This document shows positions 1 through 5,836 of a stretch of DNA of 27,888 bases, one piece after another. Position numbers and translations under genes: made by a program. Location: NCBI GenBank assembly GCA_910578175.1, contig CAJTPF010000006.1, positions 95,091-122,978 on the forward strand, read 5' to 3'. The notes beneath the pieces were generated by a model. It was given only the letters and a program-made list of their open reading frames with translations, was not told where the DNA came from and searched no databases. This DNA is from an uncultured Lachnospiraceae bacterium (GTDB lineage Bacteria > Bacillota > Clostridia > Lachnospirales > Lachnospiraceae). Numbering within the stretch: the stretch's first letter is position 1; every line of letters starts with the position of its first letter.

Positions 1-1
1 G

Positions 2-544
2 GTGGGAATGATTTTGGCAGTCTCCGCTTCATTGTTGGCATACCATTATGAGACCATAAATATTATGATGAGAAAAAAGATGCTGGAGATCAACCGGGAG
101 GAAGAGGTGGTCAGATTTCAATCTATCATATTAATTTTAATGTATATGGACCGGGTTACCGTGGAATTGATCGTCGAATGGATGGAAGCGTTTGCGGTTG
201 TATTTAAAAATAATCTGGAAATGATTGCTGATAGTATGGCGTATGATGGAATTCAGGCGTTTTATAAAGCAAAAGAAACCATAAGTTTTCTGCCTTATGA
301 ACGATTACTGGATTGTTTTATCGCCAGTGACCGTGTAGGTATCGGTGAGGCTTTTTCAGATGTATTATCGGAACGAATTTATTATATCGAAAAACATAAA
401 CAGGAAAATGAAGTGATCTTAAACAATAAAGCAGTAGTTGCCAAAACGATTGCATTTATTCCGTTATGCCTGGTGATAATCGCAGAGCTGATCGCACCGT
501 TTGTCTATTATGGATTAAAACAATTATCAGCTTTTAAAATTTAA
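2..544 (+). CDS. TadC-like / type II secretion F-family membrane protein, 5' end cut by window
   Basis: C-terminal part of an integral membrane protein; the frame is open at the first bases, so the true start most likely lies upstream. A hydrophobic stretch at the very N-terminus is followed by about 120 mostly helical, charged residues and then a long hydrophobic segment near residues 147-172 (IAFIPLCLVIIAELIAPFVY), ending in a short cytoplasmic tail. This layout fits the second half of a T2SS F / TadC inner-membrane platform protein, which assembles pilins in Tad-type pili. The four small single-TM proteins directly downstream, arranged like minor pilins, support the reading. The family call is from topology and context, not from a diagnostic motif, so another membrane protein is possible. 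Confidence 0.5.
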   Translation: MGMILAVSASLLAYHYETINIMMRKKMLEINREEEVVRFQSIILILMYMDRVTVELIVEWMEAFAVVFKNNLEMIADSMAYDGIQAFYKAKETISFLPYERLLDCFIASDRVGIGEAFSDVLSERIYYIEKHKQENEVILNNKAVVAKTIAFIPLCLVIIAELIAPFVYYGLKQLSAFKI

Positions 545-608
545 ATTGTTGATACAGACATAAAACAGATACTTTAACAAAACAGTATAGTGAAAGGATG
601 GAAAGAAT

Positions 609-1058
609 ATGGAAAATAGTTTAAAGGGGTTAATACTGGCAGCAGGGACCATCATTACCTGTGTGGTCATATCATTGGGATTTTATATATCAAAAGAAGC
701 ACAGGCTACGGCATCAGCGGGAACCAGCCGGATAGGAAAAATTAACAGTGAATTTTCGGAAAGTGATAAAAGTATATATGATGGAAGCAAAGTATCCGGC
801 AATGAGGTAATCAATGCCATAAAAAAAGTCAGCGGACAGGAAGTTGGTATATGCGTCGTGACAAAGACAAACAGTACATATTACGGATATAGTTTTGATG
901 AAAACAGCGGAGAGTTGAAAACACCAAATAAAAATACTTATAACATAGCACAATCGGCGTCCTCTGCTTCTTATATTAATCCATATGCGATTTTCGAAGG
1001 AACTGTTATCAGAAATGAAAATGGTGCGATCACCGGAATTAAGTTTCAGCAGAAATAG
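609..1058 (+). CDS. Small single-TM protein, pilin-like, in Tad-like cluster
   Basis: 149 aa. One N-terminal hydrophobic helix (about residues 7-28) preceded by a short charged N-terminus (MENSLKG), followed by a polar, Ser/Thr/Asn-rich exported domain. The pattern resembles a Flp/TadE-type pilin or minor pseudopilin. It lacks cysteines except two isolated ones, one in the TM helix and one near residue 79. A GAAAGGA site precedes the ATG, 64 bp after the TadC-like gene, and its stop contains the ribosome binding site of the next small gene. No enzymatic motif is visible. Function is inferred from position only. Confidence 0.6.
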   Translation: MENSLKGLILAAGTIITCVVISLGFYISKEAQATASAGTSRIGKINSEFSESDKSIYDGSKVSGNEVINAIKKVSGQEVGICVVTKTNSTYYGYSFDENSGELKTPNKNTYNIAQSASSASYINPYAIFEGTVIRNENGAITGIKFQQK

Positions 1059-1066
1059 GATGAAAT

Positions 1067-1222
1067 ATGGAACATGCATTTAAAATCGTATATATGGGAA
1101 TGGGAGTCTTTATGTTTCTGGCAGCATTGGAAATACTGATTTCGTTAAACGGAGTTTTGGAAGAACATAGCAGAAAGATTTATTTCAATGAGAGAAATCC
1201 GGAGGTGGTTCAGATTGAGTGA
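1067..1222 (+). CDS. 51-aa single-TM small protein in pilus cluster
   Basis: A small ORF that is easy to miss: ATG at 1067, TGA at 1220-1222. AGGA at 1057-1060 overlaps the stop of the previous gene and lies 6 nt before the ATG. The product begins MEHAFKIVYMGMGVFMFLAA, forms one TM helix (residues 5-27) and ends in a charged tail (EEHSRKIYFNERN). Its stop overlaps the start region of the next gene. The compact spacing, good RBS and TM helix argue that it is translated. The size and topology resemble other small pilus-cluster proteins, but I recognise no family. Confidence 0.6.
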   Translation: MEHAFKIVYMGMGVFMFLAALEILISLNGVLEEHSRKIYFNERNPEVVQIE

Positions 1223-1631
1223 TGTATTTTCAAAGGTAACGGCAATCTTGCTCAGTTCGGTTCTGATGTTTATTGTACCAGTATGGGTCATGACAGAAGA
1301 AAATAACCGGGCGATACAGACGTTTGTTTATACGGAAATTATAGATTTGACCGACCGGATCAGGAATACCGGCTGTCTTACGGGCAGTATGTATCTGAAC
1401 TTTCTGAATTCCTTAGAGGATACCGGAAGTGTATATGATATAGAAATACAGCATTTTCTGACCGAAGACGATATTACAGTGGTAAATTCCACCTGCCATA
1501 TTCTGGAAACGCTTAAGGATGACGGCGTATACCGGTTCCGGTCAGGGGATGTCATAAAATTGAAGGTAAAAAAGCAGGATGGTACATTGGTGGGGTTTTA
1601 CGGAGGAAAGATAAAAGATGAAAACTACTGA
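1215..1631 (+). CDS. Small membrane-anchored protein, minor-pilin-like
   Basis: I chose TTG at 1215 because GGAGGTGG (1201-1208) sits at ideal spacing before it. An in-frame ATG at 1188 would give 147 aa but has no RBS and would overlap the preceding small gene more deeply. From the TTG the protein is 138 aa, with one TM helix (about residues 8-26, ending IVPVWVM) and a polar domain containing two cysteines about 40 residues apart (NTGC and NSTC) that could form a disulfide outside the cell. It overlaps the next gene by 14 nt. Probably a minor pilin or assembly accessory of the Tad-like system, from context only. Confidence 0.6.
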   Translation: MSDVFSKVTAILLSSVLMFIVPVWVMTEENNRAIQTFVYTEIIDLTDRIRNTGCLTGSMYLNFLNSLEDTGSVYDIEIQHFLTEDDITVVNSTCHILETLKDDGVYRFRSGDVIKLKVKKQDGTLVGFYGGKIKDENY

Positions 1632-2256
1632 TTTTTCTATAATTTTTTGTATTGTATTTATAGCATTTTATCTGTCATATAACATTGGGAACCGGGTATC
1701 AGAATCGGTGATCTTTACAGCAACAGAATTAAATAAAGTTATGGATGAGATCGTAGTAGATGCCATGGAAGAAGGATCCGGGGGAGTAGATGGAAATCTA
1801 TTCCCCCGGATAGATAAAGATAAGATGATTCGGGAGTTTATGAGGGAAACTTCTTTGCTGCTGGAAGAAACGGAGATCAGACAGTATATACCATCGTTTG
1901 TCAAAAAAATTATTTATGTGGAAAAAAACGGGTATTATGTCTATTCAGAGGGTAGATGGAGCAGTAAAATATTGTTTGAGACAGAAGAACATGAAGAAAA
2001 AGTAAAAGTTATTGTAAGGAGTCTGTCAAGAGCTGTGAATATGGGAACAGAAACAGAGAAATATAGAATAAATATACCGGCAGAAAGCGGGGAAGCATAC
2101 AGCCAGACAATATCAGAGTATTCGTTTCTGGTGTTATGTGAAGACGTAGCTTTACAGATGAACGGAAACGGATACAGCCGATATTTTTTGTCCGGTGCAG
2201 CATTAAAACAGAAGGAAAACGCCGGTTATTTTGAATTGATCAATAATTCTACATAG
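1618..2256 (+). CDS. Membrane-anchored protein, last gene of the pilus-like cluster
   Basis: 212 aa. The ATG lies inside the 3' end of the preceding gene; GGAGG at 1602-1606 is the likely RBS, 11 nt upstream. One TM helix near residues 7-24 is followed by a mixed alpha/beta exported domain with many acidic residues. No known domain is recognised. It is the last plus-strand gene before a convergent neighbour, and its final 31 bp overlap the 3' end of the CNNM/CBS gene on the other strand. I see no hairpin between the two stops. Confidence 0.6.
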   Translation: MKTTDFSIIFCIVFIAFYLSYNIGNRVSESVIFTATELNKVMDEIVVDAMEEGSGGVDGNLFPRIDKDKMIREFMRETSLLLEETEIRQYIPSFVKKIIYVEKNGYYVYSEGRWSSKILFETEEHEEKVKVIVRSLSRAVNMGTETEKYRINIPAESGEAYSQTISEYSFLVLCEDVALQMNGNGYSRYFLSGAALKQKENAGYFELINNST

Positions 2257-3479
2257 TTTATTCTCATTTTATCCATGGAAGTAACCTTAAAGGATAGAGA
2301 ATCGATTGTTATTTTATCGCCTACGGTCGGCAGGCGGTCAAGTTTTTCTATTATAAGACCGCCAATGGAATCATAGTCATCAGAAGAAAGATTAACGCCA
2401 AGGTAATCATTTAAATCGTCGATTTTCATCTGACCTTCTAAAATATATATATTTTCCGATATTTTTTTGATCGGTTCATCTTCGTCTAAATCATATTCGT
2501 CATGGATTTCGCCGACAATTTCTTCCAACAGGTCTTCCAGTGTGATAAGTCCGGCAGTGACACCGTATTCGTCCAGTACGATCACTATATTAACGGATGT
2601 TTTTTTCATTTCGATCATCAGCTCTGATAATTTCTTTGATTCATATGTATAGAAAGCGGAGCGCAGATATTTTCTCACATCAAAGATTTCTTCCGGGTTA
2701 TATAAAAGCAGGTCTTTCATATTAATGATGCCGATGACATTATCCGTACTGTCCTGGTAGATTGGAATTCTGGTATATTTTTCGGAGCGGAAGATTTTGA
2801 TCAGTTCTTCATATGTGCTGTTAATATCAGCCATAGTCATATCTATTTTAGGTACCATAACATCAGATGCGATTGCATCACCGAAATCAAACACATTATT
2901 GATCATCTGCCGTTCTTCTTTTTCTATAATTCCTTCTTCATGACTGACATCTACAATGGTTCGCAGTTCCGTTTCTGTAATGGAGGCCATTTTTTTTGTA
3001 GGGTCAATACCTAACATCCGCATAAAGAAATATGCCAGTTTGTTAATAATGAAAATAGCCGGTGTCAGTAAGAACATTAAGGAATAGATAACTTTGGCGT
3101 ATGCTAAGGATAATTTCAGAGCGTTCAGTGTTGCCAGAGATTTTGGTGTGATCTCGCCGAAGATCAATACTACGATCGTCAGCAGTCCGGTGGCAAAACT
3201 GACAGCATACTGTCCAAATAAATTTTGTGCCAGAATAGTGGCCAGAGCAGAGGCGATAATGTTTACCAGATTGTTGCCGATCAGAATTGCACTCAGCATT
3301 TTTCCCTGATTATTTATGATTTTGTCTACGATAACTGCTTTTTTATTACCATCTTCTATCATGGAACGAATGGTAATCTTGCTGACGGTTGTTAAAGCTG
3401 TTTCAGCAGATGAAAAAAATGCAGATAAGATAATCAGTATTAATAATATGATTAGCATTGTTAAAGATGATGTGCTCAA
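2226..3479 (-). CDS. CNNM/CBS-pair transporter-associated protein (CorC/HlyC 'hemolysin' family)
   Basis: 417 aa. The N-terminal CNNM (DUF21) membrane domain spans residues 1-180 with helices near 5-25, 58-80, 90-110 and 130-150. Then come a CBS pair (about 200-325, with VMVPKIDM at its start and TLEDLLEEIVGEIHDEYD at its end) and a CorC_HlyC domain (about 340-417). Members are linked to magnesium or cobalt efflux and ion homeostasis; the old 'hemolysin' name is not a functional claim. The start is TTG at 3479 with GAGG 9 nt upstream. It is monocistronic, with a promoter at 3523-3551. Domain identity is clear; substrate is unknown. Confidence 0.9.
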   Translation of the reverse strand: MSTSSLTMLIILLILIILSAFFSSAETALTTVSKITIRSMIEDGNKKAVIVDKIINNQGKMLSAILIGNNLVNIIASALATILAQNLFGQYAVSFATGLLTIVVLIFGEITPKSLATLNALKLSLAYAKVIYSLMFLLTPAIFIINKLAYFFMRMLGIDPTKKMASITETELRTIVDVSHEEGIIEKEERQMINNVFDFGDAIASDVMVPKIDMTMADINSTYEELIKIFRSEKYTRIPIYQDSTDNVIGIINMKDLLLYNPEEIFDVRKYLRSAFYTYESKKLSELMIEMKKTSVNIVIVLDEYGVTAGLITLEDLLEEIVGEIHDEYDLDEDEPIKKISENIYILEGQMKIDDLNDYLGVNLSSDDYDSIGGLIIEKLDRLPTVGDKITIDSLSFKVTSMDKMRINYVELLINSK

Positions 3480-3522
3480 ATGTATTTACCTCAATTCTGT
3501 TTATTTATAATAATAATGAAAG

Positions 3523-3551
3523 ATTTTACCTTAAAAATCTTTAAGTGTAAA
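3523..3551 (-). promoter_or_regulatory. Promoter of the CNNM/CBS gene with palindrome in the spacer
   Basis: On the minus strand, TTTACA (3551-3546) and TAAAAT (3528-3523) are separated by exactly 17 nt. The spacer is almost filled by a perfect inverted repeat, CTTAAA-N4-TTTAAG (3530-3545), positioned like an operator where a bound repressor would block RNA polymerase. Confidence 0.6.
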
Positions 3552-3598
3552 GGGGTTCCGGAAAAAACTATGGAAAAAATTAAAAAATGAACAGAAAA

Positions 3599-3629
3599 TT
3601 TACATATTTCCGAATCAGACAAATATATT
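3599..3629 (+). promoter_or_regulatory. Possible promoter for the TIGR04086-like gene
   Basis: TTTACA (3599-3604) and TATATT (3624-3629) lie on the plus strand, but the 19-nt spacer is long. It is the best candidate seen between the divergent genes. Confidence 0.3.
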
Positions 3630-3665
3630 TTAATAATAGAATAAATTAGTAACGGAGAGAAGGAT

Positions 3666-4025
3666 ATGGTTAAGAATAATGTATTCAGAGTTGTTAAAAC
3701 ACTTGTTTGTACTTACATAACAACATTGATTATGTTACTTATCATGACATTATTATTTTATAAACTACAGATTAATAATAACAAAATCATGATAGGGGTT
3801 TACATTACATATGTATTGTCTAATTTTATCGGAGGATTTATATTCGGGAAAATTGCCGGACGAAAAAAATATTTATTTGGAATGATGGTAGGAGCCGTTT
3901 ATTTTATTATATTGATGCTGATTTCCGTAATAGTGATGAAAAAGCCGGATATCATTACCACCGATTCCCTGTATGCACTTTTGGCATGTGCAGGCGGAGG
4001 GATGTTAGGCGGAATGGTCAGTTAG
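3666..4025 (+). CDS. TIGR04086-like four-TM membrane protein
   Basis: 119 aa, almost entirely membrane-embedded: helices near residues 9-31, 43-62, 70-92 and 103-118, with Gly-rich motifs (FIGGFIFGKIAG near the second helix, GGGMLGGM at the C-terminus). Length, helix count and the Gly motifs match the TIGR04086 membrane proteins of Clostridia, which from memory are often found near SCIFF genes. RBS GGAGAGAAGG precedes the ATG. It lies 71 bp upstream of the SCIFF precursor, which has its own promoter. A role in SCIFF export or immunity would be a guess based on position. Confidence 0.7.
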   Translation: MVKNNVFRVVKTLVCTYITTLIMLLIMTLLFYKLQINNNKIMIGVYITYVLSNFIGGFIFGKIAGRKKYLFGMMVGAVYFIILMLISVIVMKKPDIITTDSLYALLACAGGGMLGGMVS

Positions 4026-4035
4026 AAAAAAAACT

Positions 4036-4063
4036 TTGAAATATTCATATTATGTGTTATAAT
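4036..4063 (+). promoter_or_regulatory. Strong promoter of the SCIFF precursor
   Basis: TTGAAA (4036-4041), a 16-nt spacer, and a perfect TATAAT (4058-4063) preceded by TG at 4055-4056, which makes an extended -10. It lies about 34 nt upstream of the SCIFF start codon and is among the best promoters in the window. Confidence 0.75.
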
Positions 4064-4096
4064 AATGCAAGCTAATGAATTAAAGGAGGATATTTC

Positions 4097-4237
4097 ATGA
4101 AACACGTAAAGACATTGAGTACAAAGACATTAAAAGATACCATGAAAAAAGGCGGATGCGGAGAATGTCAGACATCCTGCCAGTCAGCATGCAAGACATC
4201 ATGTACAGTTGGAAATCAGAGCTGCGAGAACAAATAA
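4097..4237 (+). CDS. scfA: Six-cysteine ranthipeptide precursor SCIFF
   Basis: 46 aa. A Lys-rich leader (MKHVKTLSTKTLKD) is followed by a Cys-rich core with cysteines at 21, 24, 28, 32, 36 and 43, so six cysteines in about 45 residues, the definition of SCIFF. SCIFF peptides are ribosomal precursors in which a radical SAM enzyme forms Cys-to-Thr thioether bridges. Cys32 and Thr37, the pair reported (from memory) as cross-linked in the C. thermocellum homologue CteA, are both present at the same numbers. A perfect AGGAGG (4084-4089) lies 7 nt before the ATG. The maturase follows in the same orientation after a 116-bp gap. The biological role of the mature peptide is not settled. Confidence 0.95.
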   Translation: MKHVKTLSTKTLKDTMKKGGCGECQTSCQSACKTSCTVGNQSCENK

Positions 4238-4271
4238 AAAATACGAAATTCAGTATAAGAAGATAATTCTC

Positions 4272-4326
4272 ATAACAGAGCCGGTGCAGGGCATTTGCAG
4301 GAAAATACAGGCACTGACTCTGTTAT
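4272..4326 (+). other. Stem-loop between SCIFF precursor and maturase
   Basis: Arms 4272-4280 (ATAACAGAG) and 4318-4326 (CTCTGTTAT) pair perfectly. The stem continues as 4282-4287 with 4311-4316, including one G-U, across a single C/A mismatch. The bases after it are not T-rich, so it is not a classical terminator. It could stabilise the short SCIFF mRNA or lower readthrough into the maturase, keeping peptide in excess over enzyme. Confidence 0.6.
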
Positions 4327-4353
4327 CGTGCGTTAGAAAGGTATGGTAGCAAA

Positions 4354-5730
4354 GTGATTCACCAATATAAGAATAATGGTTATAATATTGTTCTTGATGT
4401 AAACAGCGGTTCCGTGCATGTGGTTGATGACGTGGTCTATGATGTAATTCCGCTTCTTGAAGAATATACCAGAGAACAGATTACAGAAAGGCTGAGAACG
4501 GAATCAGGATACTCTGAAGACCTGATTGCAGAAGCCATCGAGGAAGTATCACAGTTAAAAGAACAGGAATTACTGTATACAGAGGATATATATCAAAATT
4601 ATATAGCTGATTTTAAGAAAAGAAAAACAGTCGTAAAGGCATTGTGCCTTCATATTGCCCATGATTGTAATCTGGCATGTAAATATTGTTTCGCGGAAGA
4701 AGGAGAATATCATGGCAGAAAAGCGCTTATGAGTTTTGAAGCAGGGAAAAAGGCGCTGGATTTTCTGATCAGAAATTCAGGAAACAGACGTAATCTGGAA
4801 GTTGATTTTTTTGGCGGAGAACCCCTTATGAACTGGGAAGTAGTGAAAGATTTAGTGGGATACGGCCGTTCCCAGGAAGAGAAATATAATAAAAAATTCA
4901 GGTTTACGCTGACTACCAATGGTGTGTTACTGAATGATGAAATCATGGAATTTGTCAATCGGGAAATGTCAAATGTGGTGCTGAGTCTTGACGGCCGGAA
5001 AGAAGTAAATGATAAAATGCGTCCGTTTCGTAACGGTGCAGGCAGTTATGATTTAATCGTCCCGAAATTTCAAAAACTGGCGGACAGCAGGAATCAGACA
5101 AACTATTATGTCAGGGGAACATTTACACATGATAATCTTGACTTTTCCCGGGATGTGATACATTTTGCCGATCTGGGATTTCAGCAGATGTCCATAGAAC
5201 CGGTAGTAGGAGACGACAATGAACCATATGCCATCCGGGAAGAAGATCTGCCCAAAATAATGGAAGAATATGATGTTCTGGCCAAAGAATTTATAAAACG
5301 TAAAAAAGAGGGAAGAGGATTTAACTTCTTTCATTTTATGATAGATTTGGAACAGGGACCGTGTGTGGCCAAGCGCTTGTCCGGTTGCGGTTCGGGAACG
5401 GAATATCTTGCAGTTACTCCATGGGGAGATTTGTATCCATGCCATCAGTTTGTCGGCAGGGAAGAATTTCTCTTAGGCAATGTGGATGAAGGGATTACCA
5501 GAACCGATATCTGTGATGAATTTAAAATGTGTAATGTATATGCAAAAGAAAAATGCAGAAGCTGCTTTGCAAAATATTATTGTAGTGGTGGGTGTGCCGC
5601 CAACTCTTATCAGTTTCATGGTTCCATAACCGATGCTTATGATATCGGCTGTGAAATGGAAAGAAAAAGAGTTGAGTGTGCGATTATGATAAAAGCGGCT
5701 TTGGCGGAAGATTCAGAACAGTCAGGTTAG
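4354..5730 (+). CDS. scfB: SCIFF peptide maturase, radical SAM/SPASM thioether-forming enzyme
   Basis: 458 aa. The N-terminal ~95 residues (VLDVNSGSVHVVDDVVYD) form the peptide-binding RRE-like region of this family. The radical SAM core has the 4Fe-4S motif C105-x3-C109-x2-C112 and the GGEP motif at 154-157. The C-terminal SPASM/twitch part is Cys-rich (C337, C345, C363, C387, C393, C401, C404, C410, C414, C433), the ligands for two auxiliary clusters. It makes thioether bridges between SCIFF cysteines and downstream residues in the cytoplasm. The start is GTG at 4354; an ATG at 4343 meets a stop after four codons. It lies directly behind the precursor. Identification is very secure from peptide plus enzyme pairing. 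Confidence 0.95.
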   Translation: MIHQYKNNGYNIVLDVNSGSVHVVDDVVYDVIPLLEEYTREQITERLRTESGYSEDLIAEAIEEVSQLKEQELLYTEDIYQNYIADFKKRKTVVKALCLHIAHDCNLACKYCFAEEGEYHGRKALMSFEAGKKALDFLIRNSGNRRNLEVDFFGGEPLMNWEVVKDLVGYGRSQEEKYNKKFRFTLTTNGVLLNDEIMEFVNREMSNVVLSLDGRKEVNDKMRPFRNGAGSYDLIVPKFQKLADSRNQTNYYVRGTFTHDNLDFSRDVIHFADLGFQQMSIEPVVGDDNEPYAIREEDLPKIMEEYDVLAKEFIKRKKEGRGFNFFHFMIDLEQGPCVAKRLSGCGSGTEYLAVTPWGDLYPCHQFVGREEFLLGNVDEGITRTDICDEFKMCNVYAKEKCRSCFAKYYCSGGCAANSYQFHGSITDAYDIGCEMERKRVECAIMIKAALAEDSEQSG

Positions 5731-5785
5731 TGCAGTTTCATTATCAAATGAAATCGCCTGTGAATAAAATAAAAGAAAGGATTAT

Positions 5786-5836
5786 GTGCGAATCTCCTTC
5801 AGTAAGAAGTGCAGAAAAGCATGGAGAAGAAAATGA
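5786..5836 (+). other. Possible short upstream ORF coupled to secDF
   Basis: AAAGG at 5776-5780 precedes GTG at 5786, which opens a 16-codon basic peptide (MRISFSKKCRKAWRRK) whose TGA (5834-5836) overlaps the secDF ATG at 5833 as ATGA. A second reading from ATG at 5784 gives a 22-codon peptide ending at 5852. Either could couple translation into secDF, or the RBS could be fortuitous. A weak hairpin (5736-5753) lies just upstream. Confidence 0.3.

Noticed and set aside
4272..4326. Intrinsic terminator after the SCIFF precursor
   Set aside because: The hairpin is good but is followed by CGTGCGTT rather than a T-run, so full termination is unlikely; kept as a stem-loop.
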